From Rhodopirellula sp. (GTDB lineage: Bacteria; Planctomycetota; Planctomycetia; Pirellulales; Pirellulaceae): a stretch of DNA of 34,626 bases. Of the stretch, positions 9,451 to 18,640 are shown in pieces. The stretch covers positions 1-34,626 of the forward strand of contig JAHELS010000043.1 of the NCBI GenBank assembly GCA_024644085.1. The letters are read 5' to 3'. The translations under genes and the position numbers were made by a program. Each line of letters begins with the position of its first letter. Position 1 is the stretch's first letter. The notes beneath the pieces are model-generated. The model was not told the origin of the DNA. It searched no databases and was given only the letters and a program-made list of their open reading frames with translations.

Positions 9451-10659
9451 TCAGTCGATCTTCGGCGCCTCGCGATCCACTTTGGTTGTCCGATCCGATT
9501 GGATCCTTTTGATTTGATTCGCGGTCTTCTTGACCGCATCGGCGTCCGATAGAAGTTCGAATTCGATGGCAAACTCGCGTGTCTCGCCGCCGCCAAGTTT
9601 TTTGAGCCGGCCCGCCTCACGCTCGACGCGTCGATTGAACGGGAAATTCGTTCCTGGTTCGATCCCCGTTACGTACCCGTTTTGTTTCGACAGCGTGTTT
9701 TTCCAAAGTGTCAGATAGGGCAACTGCTCTACCGAATACGAAAACGAAACACCCTTGTCACCCGCCGCATTTTGCAGCATCACGATTGTGATTCCGCGAT
9801 CATTCGCGTACGGATACAAACAATAGACTTCCTCGACAAATCCCGGCGTCGGCGCGGCATATGTGGCGTATTTGTCGACGCTTTTCGCCGCGTGGTCGTT
9901 CATCGGCATTACCCGCTCAATTGGGCCAACGAACATGGAACCCTTTTCCAACAACGGTGGCCCGTGATTGGCGTGATAGATGATCTCGAATTCCTGTTCC
10001 GAAGCGGCGCGGTTGGTGATCTTGTCGGAGATCGTAAACGAATTTGACCCGGGTGTGGTTGAGATCTCAGTCCACAATTCAAGTTGCGTCCCGTAAAACA
10101 TTCGCTCGTCGACGCGTCCTCGAATTCGGATCTTTTCGTCCACCACCACATGCACTTCGCTCGCCGGGATATTTCCGATCTTGCCGTGCAGTGTCAGATC
10201 CATCGTCGCTTCGTCGCCGGTGTTGTTGATGAACCGGTCCTCCCCTGGGTGCCCGGCGTACTCGAGTCCGCATCGAACCATCCACTCATTGAACCCGGCC
10301 AGCCAACCGAGACCACCTCGGCTGTCCAGGTGAATGAACTTCGGATGGACCACTTCTTTCACCGGTGAGTCCCATCCAAGTCGCAGGTCCCCGGATTTGA
10401 CTTCGAGGATACTCATTCCGCGAGTGGGTATCACAGTGAACTCGATCGCACCGTTATTGACGCGGATTACGTCGACACCTTCTTGCTGGCCTCCACGCAA
10501 TTCGTGTTTGTGAATCGACCAGCCATCGCCATGGTGTTCCCAGTGCGAGACACGGATGTTCTGCGACGCGTCGGTCAGCACCTGATGGACGGTTTCGGCC
10601 CGCGCGGTTGAGCCAAGAACGAGCAGCGAGACAGAAAGCAAGCAGCCAAGACGCGACAT
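9451..10659 (-). CDS. Secreted DUF4432 (aldose-1-epimerase-like) protein
   Basis: A 402-residue protein of the DUF4432 family, related to galactose mutarotase/aldose 1-epimerase. A clear signal peptide ([18 protein letters not shown]) is followed by family blocks including [59 protein letters not shown], and a C-terminal stretch with [18 protein letters not shown]. Conserved histidines of the epimerase-type fold are visible in the NHGPP block. A GGAG about 7 bases before the ATG supports the start. It probably binds or anomerises a sugar in the periplasm. The neighbouring DUF1080 gene suggests a shared carbohydrate role. It is divergent from the dihydroorotate dehydrogenase-like gene across a 199-bp spacer. 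Confidence 0.92.
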   Translation of the reverse strand: MSRLGCLLSVSLLVLGSTARAETVHQVLTDASQNIRVSHWEHHGDGWSIHKHELRGGQQEGVDVIRVNNGAIEFTVIPTRGMSILEVKSGDLRLGWDSPVKEVVHPKFIHLDSRGGLGWLAGFNEWMVRCGLEYAGHPGEDRFINNTGDEATMDLTLHGKIGNIPASEVHVVVDEKIRIRGRVDERMFYGTQLELWTEISTTPGSNSFTISDKITNRAASEQEFEIIYHANHGPPLLEKGSMFVGPIERVMPMNDHAAKSVDKYATYAAPTPGFVEEVYCLYPYANDRGITIVMLQNAAGDKGVSFSYSVEQLPYLTLWKNTLSKQNGYVTGIEPGTNFPFNRRVEREAGRLKKLGGGETREFAIEFELLSDADAVKKTANQIKRIQSDRTTKVDREAPKID

Positions 10660-10719
10660 GGAAGACTCCGTGGGGATCTCATTAACTCGAGATAATCGGG
10701 TTTATGCGGGCAACCTTAC

Positions 10720-10783
10720 ACTTTCGGACCCTGGCTTTCCAGCATCAAGCTGGATAAGCGGAATGTATCCGGAAGGCGAAAGT
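10720..10783. promoter_or_regulatory. Nested inverted repeats in a divergent promoter region
   Basis: In the 199-bp spacer between two divergent genes, TCCAGC (10738-10743) and GCTGGA (10749-10754) form a 6-bp hairpin with a 5-base loop. It lies inside a wider pair, ACTTTCG (10720-10726) and CGAAAGT (10777-10783). This could be an operator or an RNA structure in the leader, or chance. Confidence 0.25.
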
Positions 10784-10858
10784 TTGGCTGACTCCGCCGA
10801 CATGCTATAACCAAACTTCGCGGAATCAGGTGACTCGACAGAAACCGAGGGAAGTCGG

Positions 10859-11884
10859 ATGAAGTTAACTTCCAACTATGCCGGAATCGAGATCGCAAGC
10901 CCAATAATGGTCGGCGCAAGCCCGCTCGCCCTGGACGTGGATCGCGTCAAGGAGTTGGCAGCGCATGGGGCCGGTGCGATCGTCATGCCGTCGATCTTCG
11001 AAGAGCAGATCGTCGAGTCCCAGCTTCGAGAGTCGACGCCGCATGCAGATACGGGAGTTGACCAGCAGACTTTCGGGCCGCTGCCGAAGTCCGGGCCCGA
11101 CCTGGATGTCTACAACGGCGGTGTCGCTGGTTACCTCCGCAGCATTCAAGCCGCCAAGGAGGCAACGGAGATTCCGGTCTTTGCCAACATCAATTGCCTG
11201 ACGACGGGGTCGTGGATGTCCTACGCAAAAGATCTCGAGTCGGCAGGGGCGGACGCGATCGAGTTGAACCTTTACCACTACGAAGTCGATCCCGATCGGT
11301 TCGCGGAAGAGATTGAAAAGGTTTTGGTTGACCGCGTCAGCCGCTTCTGTGACGAATCGCCGTTGCCGGTTGCGGTCAAACTGTTGCCTCAATACACTTG
11401 CCTGCCGAATGTGGCTTTTCGCATTTCCGGTGCGGGTGCAAAGAGTGTTTGCCTGTTCGGCCAAAGTCCCGCGTTTTATCTCACCGCGACCAAGCACATT
11501 GGTTACCGGTGGCGATTGACGACGCGAGCGGACCTTCGTAGTTGCCTTGAGGGGATTCACCAGGTTCGCGGTGTCTCGCACAATTTGACGCTCGCGGCGA
11601 GCGGTGGGATCCAATCACCCGACGATGCGCTGACGGCGTTTCGTTTGGGCGCGGACGTCGTTATGCTGACCTCGGTCGTTTACCAACAGGGCGGCGCGGT
11701 GATCGAAACAATTCTCGATGCGGTCAAAGAAGAGTTGAAGAACCGGAGAATGTCGGCGATCCAGGAATTGATCGGATCACAGTCCGGCGGCTTCAATCCG
11801 TACCCCGAAGCGGTGAGAAGACAGGATTACACTGCTTCGCTGGCCGAGTTGAACACGGGCGAGATGGAATCCGAGGCGAAATAG
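10859..11884 (+). CDS. Dihydroorotate dehydrogenase-like FMN protein
   Basis: A 341-residue TIM-barrel flavoprotein resembling class 1 dihydroorotate dehydrogenase. Visible features are the N-terminal 'SPIMVGASPLA' strand (14-24), FMN-contact lysine K174 in VAVKLLPQYT, and the phosphate-binding loop ASGGI (247-251) followed by GADVVMLTSVVYQQG. The segment that in true class 1 enzymes carries the catalytic cysteine ('ELNLSCPN') reads ELNLYHYEVDP (135-145), so the catalytic base is missing. This variant is typical of the 'dihydroorotate dehydrogenase-like' subfamily, whose reaction is not established. It is probably not the pyrimidine-pathway enzyme. Its TAG stop (11882-11884) directly abuts the GTG start of the glycosyltransferase gene, with no gap, implying translational coupling. 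The ATG follows GAGGGAAG at a suitable distance. Confidence 0.88.
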   Translation: MKLTSNYAGIEIASPIMVGASPLALDVDRVKELAAHGAGAIVMPSIFEEQIVESQLRESTPHADTGVDQQTFGPLPKSGPDLDVYNGGVAGYLRSIQAAKEATEIPVFANINCLTTGSWMSYAKDLESAGADAIELNLYHYEVDPDRFAEEIEKVLVDRVSRFCDESPLPVAVKLLPQYTCLPNVAFRISGAGAKSVCLFGQSPAFYLTATKHIGYRWRLTTRADLRSCLEGIHQVRGVSHNLTLAASGGIQSPDDALTAFRLGADVVMLTSVVYQQGGAVIETILDAVKEELKNRRMSAIQELIGSQSGGFNPYPEAVRRQDYTASLAELNTGEMESEAK

Positions 11885-13147
11885 GTGGCGAAGGAAAAAC
11901 AATCGACAAGAGCGTTGTTCGTCTCATCACGCATTTGCGGAACTGACGGCGTCAGCCTGGAAATCGAAAAATGGACGAGAATCCTCGAGAAACTCGGGGT
12001 CGAGTGTTTCTTTGCCGGCGGGTTGCTTGACCGGCCGCAAGACAAATGTTTCTGTATCGAGATGGCGAACTTCAAGCATCCCGTTATCCAGGAGATCAAC
12101 TCAGTCTGCTTCGGGCGAGTCGATCGGACTCGCGAGATGACAAGTCTGATCCAGAATACGGCCGGCACAATCAAGAACGGGCTCTACGAGTGTTTTGCAA
12201 AGTTTGAACCGACTGTCGTGATTGCCGAAAACGCGTTGACGTTGCCGATGAACATTCCGTTGGGCGTGGCGTTGGACCAGGTAATTACGGAGACGCAGAC
12301 TCCCTGCATCGCGCACCACCACGATTTCGCCTGGGAACGGGAACGTTACATCGTCAATGCGGTATCCGACTTTATCAGCGCGCATTTCCCGCCACGCGGC
12401 CCCGGATTGATTCACGTCGTCATCAACTCGCAGGCGCGCGAAGAATTGAGCCGCCGAACCGGGCTCTCGTCGTGGGTCATTCCGAACGTGATGGATTTTG
12501 ATCAGCCGCACGAAAGTACGCCCGAACGTGGCCAACAGTTTCGCCGGGCCATCGGTGTGAGCGAAAACGAGACGCTGCTGCTTCAACCCACACGAGTCGT
12601 CGCCCGTAAAGGGATCGAGCACAGCATCGAGCTTGCCCGGGCGCTGGCCAACCGGAAATGCAAGTTGGTGATCACACACGCGACGGATGACGAAGGGCGC
12701 GATTACGTTAAGCACATTGCGCGCTTCGCCGAATACATGAACGTCGATCTGATCCTGGCGGGAGACCTTGTCAACGCCGAGCCTGATCAGCGTGATCCCC
12801 AAGCATTCACGATCGGTGATGCCTACCGTGCGGCCGACCTGGTGACGTTTCCGAGCACCTACGAAGGTTTCGGCAACGCTTTTCTCGAAGCCATTTATTA
12901 TCGCAAGCCGATCTTTTGTAACCGTTACACGATTTTTCAAACCGACATTGAACCGCTGGGATTCGATGTCCTGATGATGGACGGCTACCTGAGCGAATCG
13001 GTGATCGAAAATGTCATGGCTTTACTGGACGACCCGAATCGTCGCGAGCGAGCCGCCGAACACAATTTTGCGCTCGCCCGTCGTCACTTCTCATTCGATC
13101 GTGTCGCAAAAGGAATCAACCGGCTGCTGAATCACCATCGGGATTAG
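11885..13147 (+). CDS. GT4-type glycosyltransferase
   Basis: A 420-residue glycosyltransferase with GT-B architecture. The N-terminal glycine-rich start FVSSRICGTDGVSLEIEKW (12-30) contacts the acceptor/donor cleft in related enzymes. The C-terminal domain has PTRVVARKGIEHSIELA and the E-X7-E motif of GT4 retaining enzymes, E327 and E335 in STYEGFGNAFLEAI. Length is normal for a single-domain soluble enzyme. The N-terminal pattern GTDGVS..KW recalls mannosylglucosylglycerate synthase-type enzymes, whose compatible solute is known from planctomycetes, but substrate cannot be assigned by eye. Start GTG 11885 immediately follows the stop of the dihydroorotate dehydrogenase-like gene. The 3' end overlaps the convergent glutamate-synthase-like gene by 32 bp. 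Confidence 0.87.
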   Translation: MAKEKQSTRALFVSSRICGTDGVSLEIEKWTRILEKLGVECFFAGGLLDRPQDKCFCIEMANFKHPVIQEINSVCFGRVDRTREMTSLIQNTAGTIKNGLYECFAKFEPTVVIAENALTLPMNIPLGVALDQVITETQTPCIAHHHDFAWERERYIVNAVSDFISAHFPPRGPGLIHVVINSQAREELSRRTGLSSWVIPNVMDFDQPHESTPERGQQFRRAIGVSENETLLLQPTRVVARKGIEHSIELARALANRKCKLVITHATDDEGRDYVKHIARFAEYMNVDLILAGDLVNAEPDQRDPQAFTIGDAYRAADLVTFPSTYEGFGNAFLEAIYYRKPIFCNRYTIFQTDIEPLGFDVLMMDGYLSESVIENVMALLDDPNRRERAAEHNFALARRHFSFDRVAKGINRLLNHHRD

Positions 13148-14627
13148 TGGATGGTCGACGATCGTAGCCAAAACACTCCGTGGCGGATTTGGCGACAAAA
13201 CAGTCGTCAAGGATCTCGAAGTGGTCGGTTGTGACCTGTGACGGATGCGACACTCCGCAGGCACGGCTCAACTGCAGAATCTCTTTCCTCAGTGAAACAA
13301 CATAATTTGCCAGCCGGTACGCTTTGTGCGTCGGATCCAACCCGCTCATCAACCATCGATTCTGGGTCGCGACGCCGGTTGGACAGTGGCCGGTGTGGCA
13401 TCGTTGAGCCTGGATGCAGCCGATCGCGAGCATCGCCTCGCGGCCGATGTTGATCATGTCACATCCGAGAGCAAAAGCCAGCAACGCCTGTTCGGGGAAA
13501 CCAAGTTTTCCGGCTCCGACAAAGACAACGTCTTCATTCAATCCGGCGTCGGCAAAGGCGTGATAGACGCTGCTCATCGCCAACTTGAACGGCAAAGCCA
13601 CGTGATCGGAGAAAACCAGCGGTGCCGCCCCGGTTCCGCCTTCACCGCCGTCAATCGTGATGAAGTCGATGCTTCTGCCCGACTTTTCGATTTGGCGAAC
13701 CAACTCGCGCCAAAAATCCATCTGTCCGACGGCCGACTTGATGCCAATCGGCAACCCGCTTTCGTCCGCGAGACGTTCCACAAAGTCGAGCATTGAGTCG
13801 ACATCGTGAAATTCGGTGTGGGATGCGGGACTGATGCAGTCTTGTCCCATCGGGACACCGCGAATCTTTGAAATCTCGGGCGTGATCTTGGCCGCCGGCA
13901 GCAAGCCGCCACGTCCCGGTTTGGCGCCCTGGCTGAGCTTGATCTCGATCGCGCGGATCGGGTTCGCCGCGACGACGTCGCGAAACCGACTGATGTCAAA
14001 GCGACCGTTCGCGTCACGACATCCGAAGTAACCGGTGCCGATTTGCCAAATCAGTTCGCCGCCGTGCTGGTGATGTGGCGAGACGCCCCCTTCGCCCGTG
14101 TTCTGTAAGCACCCGGCGGATCTAGCGCCCTCGTTCAAGGCTTGTGTCGCGGCTGCGCTCAGCGATCCATAGCTCATCGCCGAGATGTTGACCACCGAAT
14201 CAGGTCGAAAGGCTTTCGCGCGTTTGCGGCGGGCACCCAATTCCTTGCCGCAGGGAATTCGATAACTTGGATCGAAATCCTCGTCTTCGGGGCGAGGTTC
14301 GTTCAACGGGAACGCCGAATGCCGGATGATCAGATAGCTCGGAGAAATCTCCAGGTCATTGTCGGTGCCGAAGCCGAAATAGTTGTTTTCCTTTTTTGAC
14401 GACGCATACACCCATCGTCGTTGATCCCGGTTGAAAGGGCGTTCTTCGTCATTACTGGTCACAATGTATTGGCGCAGCTCCGGCCCTATCATTTCCAGCC
14501 AGTACCGAAAGTGCCCGATGATCGGAAAGTTGTGCAGGATCGCGTGCTTTTTTTGTAGCAGGTCAAAGGCAATCCAGATCAAAAGAGCGACGGCGGTGAT
14601 GGCGATGGATGTTGCAGGCCACGACAT
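13116..14627 (-). CDS. FMN-binding glutamate synthase family protein
   Basis: A 503-residue protein corresponding to the synthase domain of glutamate synthase (GltS/archaeal-type GltB) without the glutaminase domain. An N-terminal hydrophobic helix (SIAITAVALLIWIAF, about 7-21) probably anchors it in the membrane. FMN-domain blocks follow: VNISAMSYGSLSAAA, NTGEGGVSPHH, IEIKLSQGAKPGRGG, TIDGGEGGTGAAPLVF. The 3Fe-4S ligand motif CIQAQRCHTGHC shows the C-X5-C-X4-C spacing of glutamate synthases. Because there is no amidotransferase domain, it either uses free ammonia or another subunit, or has another redox role; the family is often annotated only by homology. It lies 13 bp downstream of the FAH-family gene's stop on the same strand. 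Convergent overlap with the glycosyltransferase gene is 32 bp. Confidence 0.93.
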   Translation of the reverse strand: MSWPATSIAITAVALLIWIAFDLLQKKHAILHNFPIIGHFRYWLEMIGPELRQYIVTSNDEERPFNRDQRRWVYASSKKENNYFGFGTDNDLEISPSYLIIRHSAFPLNEPRPEDEDFDPSYRIPCGKELGARRKRAKAFRPDSVVNISAMSYGSLSAAATQALNEGARSAGCLQNTGEGGVSPHHQHGGELIWQIGTGYFGCRDANGRFDISRFRDVVAANPIRAIEIKLSQGAKPGRGGLLPAAKITPEISKIRGVPMGQDCISPASHTEFHDVDSMLDFVERLADESGLPIGIKSAVGQMDFWRELVRQIEKSGRSIDFITIDGGEGGTGAAPLVFSDHVALPFKLAMSSVYHAFADAGLNEDVVFVGAGKLGFPEQALLAFALGCDMINIGREAMLAIGCIQAQRCHTGHCPTGVATQNRWLMSGLDPTHKAYRLANYVVSLRKEILQLSRACGVSHPSQVTTDHFEILDDCFVAKSATECFGYDRRPSTNPDGDSAAG

Positions 14628-14640
14628 GCTGATTGCTCTT

Positions 14641-15441
14641 TCAGGTTTCGGCGATCACCGGGTTGCGCAGATCACCGATCCCTTCGATCGAAATGGTGAC
14701 GTCGTCACCATCCTTCAGGTAGACCGGCGGGTTTCTGGCAGCGCCGACTCCGTGCGGCGTTCCCGTCAGTATGATCGTTCCGGGTAACAGCCGGGTTCCC
14801 GCGCTGAGGAATTCGATCAACCGCGGCACCTTGAAAATCATGTCGTTGGTATTCCAATCCTGCATGACTTCGCCGTTCACTGTCGTCTTGATTTTCAAAT
14901 TGTTTGGATCAGCGATTTCGTCGGTCGTAACCAGGCAGGGACCGAGCGGGCAAAAGGTCGCGAACGTTTTCCCGCGACACCACTGTCCACCCCCTCCGTT
15001 CATTTGCCAATGACGCTCGCTGACATCCTGGGCACACGTGTAACCGAGCACGTGGCCGAGTGCATCCGCCTGGGAAACATTGTGGCATTCCTTGCCGATT
15101 ACGACGGCGAGTTCGCATTCGAAGTCGACGGTTTCGCACTTCAAGGCTTTGGGGATGACAATCGGATCACCAGGGTTCTGTGCGGCCCCGACGTTCTTCA
15201 TGAACAGAACGGGGAACTCAGGCATCTCGTGTCCGCCTTCCTTGGCGTGAAACGCGTAATTCAGTCCGATGCAAAGTATGTCAACCGGTGCGATCGGCAT
15301 GAGCAGCTTGGCAACATCGGCCACTTCGCCGGTATCGCTGAAATCGCCGTAGATGTCGCCGATGATCCGCGTCGCCTTGCCATCGTGCTGGCATCCGTGA
15401 TGAATTGCACCGGAAGTGTCCCGATAACGAATGATCTTCAT
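14641..15441 (-). CDS. Fumarylacetoacetate hydrolase (FAH) family protein
   Basis: A 266-residue single-domain FAH-family enzyme. The FAH core starts at DILCIGLNYAFHAKE (54-68). Putative metal ligands are E108 and E110 in VDFECELAVVIG and D139 in CAQDVSERHWQ, matching the E-x-E...D pattern of the family. The C-terminal TGTPHGVGAARNPPVYLKDG loop is also family-typical. Such enzymes cleave or hydrate acylpyruvate-type substrates, including 2,4-diketo-3-deoxy-L-fuconate, ureidoglycolate and homoprotocatechuate intermediates; the sequence does not discriminate. With the nearby Gfo/Idh dehydrogenases upstream and a fucosidase elsewhere in the window, a sugar-acid role is attractive but unproven. 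It is separated by 114 bp from the preceding oxidoreductase gene and by 13 bp from the glutamate-synthase-like gene. Confidence 0.92.
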   Translation of the reverse strand: MKIIRYRDTSGAIHHGCQHDGKATRIIGDIYGDFSDTGEVADVAKLLMPIAPVDILCIGLNYAFHAKEGGHEMPEFPVLFMKNVGAAQNPGDPIVIPKALKCETVDFECELAVVIGKECHNVSQADALGHVLGYTCAQDVSERHWQMNGGGGQWCRGKTFATFCPLGPCLVTTDEIADPNNLKIKTTVNGEVMQDWNTNDMIFKVPRLIEFLSAGTRLLPGTIILTGTPHGVGAARNPPVYLKDGDDVTISIEGIGDLRNPVIAET

Positions 15442-15555
15442 GTCTGCTTGCTCAGAGGTTCGCCAAAGGTTTTGAAATCAGCACCAGTGTAAAGTTTTCT
15501 TCGAGCGTCGTCGCCCATCAACTGATTCGATGCAATTGAATGATCGGGCACACAA

Positions 15556-16668
15556 TCAGTGCCTGACGGTTTCGAGTTTGCCGGTCCGTCCCGACCTGAC
15601 GGCGGCCTCGACGGTGGCGCAGATCGCTCGGCTGGCTCGGGCATCGAGCATCGTCGGAAGGCCCGCGTCGATCGCGCCGGCGAACTCTTCCATCAACTGA
15701 TAGGCATCGTCGATTCCGATGCGTCGATTGCGGAACTCCGCCTGGTTCTGACCGCGGTAGTGCACGCTGATTTCGGGTCGAGCTTCGCTGACAACCAGTC
15801 CGCCTCGCGATCCAAGTACGTGCAGCTTGATCTCACCCAGGTCGGGATGACTGGCGGCACCGATCCGGCCGACACATAGCGTGCCCACGATCCCCCGGTT
15901 CATCTGCAATGTCACGGTCGCCAAATCCTCGACATCGTTGTCGGCATTCACTTGGTGAAAGAAAGCGGAGGAACGGGCAAACACACGTTCCACCTCCGCG
16001 TTGGTCAGTGCGCGAGCATATGCCAGCGGATAGATTCCCTCGATGCCCAATTCGCCCAACGGTATTTGACCAACGCCGCCATCGGAACCGTCTGCGTGGG
16101 CCTCGATTTGACGTGCGAGCCAATCGATCGGCGGCGCACCCGCGGCGCGTGATCCCTTCGGTGGTCCTGCGTCTTTGGAAAAATAGAAATCAACATGAAT
16201 CGCTCGCGGCTCGCCGATTTCGCCCGAGGCGATGATTTGACGTGCGTGCTCGACCGCGGGCAAAAGATTGCGATTCCACATCAGGAACCGAACATCATTG
16301 CGCTCGACCGCCTCCACCAATCGGTCGCACTGCGACAGCTCGGTTGACATCGGTTTGTCCTGGACGATGTGCAGTCCCGCCTCGGCCGCCCGCACACTCA
16401 GATCGCAGTGCCGCTCAGCTTCAGAGCTAACGATGGCGACTTGAACGTCGTGCTCACGCAACGCCTCTTCCACACAGCGCACGTATGGAATCTCGAATTC
16501 ATCCGCAAACTTTTGGTTGCGATCGTGGACCCAATCGGGATTGTCCGGGTCATCCGCCACCACGCTCAGCTCGAATCTTGGGTGCGTAGCCACGCCACGC
16601 GGAATGTAATCATGTTTGACAACGCTCAATACGGCACAGCGAAACGGTTGAACATTAGACGAATTCAT
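15556..16668 (-). CDS. Gfo/Idh/MocA family oxidoreductase
   Basis: A 370-residue NAD(P)-dependent oxidoreductase of the Gfo/Idh/MocA family. The Rossmann half contains VQVAIVSSEAERHCDLSVRA and the cofactor-proximal DKP (in AGLHIVQDKPMSTE, equivalent to the usual EKP), so the key lysine is present. The C-terminal alpha/beta half includes GGVGQIPLGELGIEGIYPL. The very N-terminal GxGxxG motif is not well kept (AVLSVVKHDY), a variation also seen in planctomycete members. The ATG has a perfect AAGGAG 6 bases upstream, located inside the end of the preceding gene, with which it overlaps by 14 bp. The pair is therefore translationally coupled. It probably oxidises or reduces a sugar or cyclitol; the substrate is unknown. 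Confidence 0.92.
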   Translation of the reverse strand: MNSSNVQPFRCAVLSVVKHDYIPRGVATHPRFELSVVADDPDNPDWVHDRNQKFADEFEIPYVRCVEEALREHDVQVAIVSSEAERHCDLSVRAAEAGLHIVQDKPMSTELSQCDRLVEAVERNDVRFLMWNRNLLPAVEHARQIIASGEIGEPRAIHVDFYFSKDAGPPKGSRAAGAPPIDWLARQIEAHADGSDGGVGQIPLGELGIEGIYPLAYARALTNAEVERVFARSSAFFHQVNADNDVEDLATVTLQMNRGIVGTLCVGRIGAASHPDLGEIKLHVLGSRGGLVVSEARPEISVHYRGQNQAEFRNRRIGIDDAYQLMEEFAGAIDAGLPTMLDARASRAICATVEAAVRSGRTGKLETVRH

Positions 16669-17635
16669 AACGATCTCCTTCGAGCCGCATCGGGCGGCCC
16701 GCTTCGAGACAGCGTTCTACGGCCGACATCACTGTGAACATCCTCTTGGCGTCATCGATTCCCGGCATGGGATCTCGATTCTCGCGGATCGCGTCGACGA
16801 ATTCCTGCAGGAGCGCAAGGGTGCCGCCGCCATCGCCGGTTTTCAAGGCAGCCGGAGGGCCACCACCGCGATACAGCAACTGCACGTTGTGGTGGTCGTC
16901 CGCGTACGCGGCGCCGGAGGAACCAATCAGCGATAAAGAACGGTATGAATCGCCACGCGGCAATCCCGTTGTCACATCAATCATTGCCATCGCATCGCAA
17001 GGAAAACCAAGATGAATTTGGATGTAATCCGATTCGGATGAAGCGACGCTACTCTGTTCGCAGTGGATCGAGTTTGGAATGGACTCAAAGAACCAGTGCG
17101 AGAGGTCAATCTCTTTGAGTAATTGGGCAGACAACGCCGAATCACAATCATCGTTGCTTGATTCCCAGTGATGAATCCGTAGTAATCCGGGTTGGCCAAG
17201 TTGGCCGGCGTCGATCGCTTCTCGAACGGCTGTGGCTGCGGGCGAAAACCGGGCTTCGGCGGCGAACATCAAACGAACGCACGCCGGGCGACAGGTGGCA
17301 TCGAGTACGTCCAGCGCCCCGGCGGTTGCAGGCAGGGGGGTCATCAAGTGTTTGCCGGCTTGAAGGGCGATCATGCTATCGGCATCGCGTGAGGATCCGG
17401 GCGAGTCGACGATCACAGCATCGAACGCCGCAGAACTCGTTCGCAACAATTCTTCGAGACTTTCCGCGACGATTGATGCGTTCAGTTGCTCGGCGAGCGG
17501 GCGGGCGTTTGCCGCCATCGGATCGGCAACCGCAACGAAATCTGCGCCTCGCAACCGGTCACACTGCGCCGCGTAGTCGCGCGCTGCACCGCGACAGCCG
17601 ATGATAGCCAATCGAAGTTTGGGAGAATCCTTCAT
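16655..17635 (-). CDS. Gfo/Idh/MocA-like protein with altered EKP motif
   Basis: A second Gfo/Idh/MocA-type protein, 326 residues from ATG 17635. The Rossmann start is LRLAIIGCRGAARDYAAQC (GxxGxA-like) and AVADPM follows at the end of strand 2. At the cofactor-proximal site the usual 'CEKP' reads MTPLP (in AGKHLMTPLPAT), so the conserved lysine is missing. The C-terminal half retains FVDAIRENRDPMPGIDDAKRMF, typical of the family's last helix pair. ATG 17635 is preferred because AAAGG lies 4 bases upstream; ATG 17647 and further upstream codons are possible. The stop overlaps the next oxidoreductase's start by 14 bp. It may be a non-catalytic or altered partner of the downstream enzyme, for example a heteromeric subunit, but this is inference. 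Confidence 0.87.
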   Translation of the reverse strand: MKDSPKLRLAIIGCRGAARDYAAQCDRLRGADFVAVADPMAANARPLAEQLNASIVAESLEELLRTSSAAFDAVIVDSPGSSRDADSMIALQAGKHLMTPLPATAGALDVLDATCRPACVRLMFAAEARFSPAATAVREAIDAGQLGQPGLLRIHHWESSNDDCDSALSAQLLKEIDLSHWFFESIPNSIHCEQSSVASSESDYIQIHLGFPCDAMAMIDVTTGLPRGDSYRSLSLIGSSGAAYADDHHNVQLLYRGGGPPAALKTGDGGGTLALLQEFVDAIRENRDPMPGIDDAKRMFTVMSAVERCLEAGRPMRLEGDRYEFV

Positions 17636-17815
17636 CTGGCCTTTCATGCGTTTTGCCTGGGTTCGTGGTCGAAAGCCAGATTCCGACGTGCCGTTGGCAT
17701 CAAGGCGGACGATGAGTTTGGCTGATGCGCGAAGTGACGGCAATCGCATGCCTGCGCGGAACGTCCGGCCAGTCCAGAACTGATCACGGTGCAGCGAGTA
17801 TGGTAATTTGTCCGC

Positions 17816-18640
17816 ATGAGATTCTCGATTCGCGCCCTGCTCGCATTCGGTTTTGTAGTTGCCCTTGCAATGCTGGTTGCACGCACGCTCGATCAGGCTG
17901 CTCGCGACAGAGGACGCATTGTCGAACTCAATGGCGAGATTCGTTCTCTCGAAGCGACGGTGCGTCTCGATGATCCATTATTGCACCGGACGATGCTGCA
18001 CGCCGCAGATGGCCACGAGCATTTGAGGATTCTTCGTGAACGCGCCGTCGATCATTTTGACCAATTGCAAGAGAAGTACAGCACCATCGAATCCGCGGGT
18101 CCCGATGTCGTTGCCATTCGCGGAGTTCCCATGTTGCAGGATGAGACGGGACACGCGCCGACCGTCTATCGAATCGTCGTCCCCGCCGGCCGGTCCGTGT
18201 GGTTGAAGTTTGGTGTGCATATAGTTGACGGCAAATCACAATCTCAACGCACCCCGGACGATGGGGATGGTTTGTTAACGACGTCGCCGTTTGACGATTC
18301 GGGACCGTTCGAATTTCAGGTTCCACCAGGGGATCAAAAACTTTCGATCGAGATCGGACCTGTCCAGCCCGATTCGAATCGTATTGGGTTGGTGATCGCG
18401 ATCGATGATCACGAGCTACTTCGTTCGGCGTACGTTTCCGAAGACTTGCCTGGCCCGAACTCAACCTCGATTTCCGGTCGTTTACAGCTCGATTTTCCTC
18501 CAGATCGGAAATTGCCTTGGTTGATTACTGCACGGATGAAGCCCCGATGGCCGAAGACGGAGAAGCTGTCGTTGAATCACGGATTCACGATTTGGCTAAG
18601 CGATCATGCCAGCGGCTTCGGGAGTTTTCCCAATGAGTAA
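17816..18640 (+). CDS. Single-pass membrane protein with coiled coil, unknown function
   Basis: A 274-residue protein that I do not recognise. One N-terminal transmembrane helix (IRALLAFGFVVALAMLVA, about 5-22) is followed by a heptad-like segment (DRGRIVELNGEIRSLEATV, 32-50) and then a beta-rich extracytoplasmic domain with PAGRSVWLKFGVHIV and FEFQVPPGDQKLSIEIG. The order helix, coiled coil, beta domain is shared with the next gene. The 3' end overlaps that gene's ATG by 8 bases (ATGAGTAA), so they are translated together. It is divergent from the Gfo/Idh genes. The pair may form a membrane-bound heteromer; no enzymatic motif is visible. Confidence 0.82.
   Translation: MRFSIRALLAFGFVVALAMLVARTLDQAARDRGRIVELNGEIRSLEATVRLDDPLLHRTMLHAADGHEHLRILRERAVDHFDQLQEKYSTIESAGPDVVAIRGVPMLQDETGHAPTVYRIVVPAGRSVWLKFGVHIVDGKSQSQRTPDDGDGLLTTSPFDDSGPFEFQVPPGDQKLSIEIGPVQPDSNRIGLVIAIDDHELLRSAYVSEDLPGPNSTSISGRLQLDFPPDRKLPWLITARMKPRWPKTEKLSLNHGFTIWLSDHASGFGSFPNE

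Noticed and set aside
10859..11884. Classical pyrD dihydroorotate dehydrogenase
   Set aside because: The catalytic cysteine segment is replaced by LYHYEVDP, so only 'DHOD-like' is supported.
12101..12940. 279-codon open frame opposite the glycosyltransferase
   Set aside because: Antisense to a gene with clear GT4 motifs; its own translation has no recognisable feature.
13116..14627. Full glutamate synthase large subunit
   Set aside because: Only the FMN/3Fe-4S synthase part is present; the N-terminal amidotransferase domain is replaced by a membrane helix.
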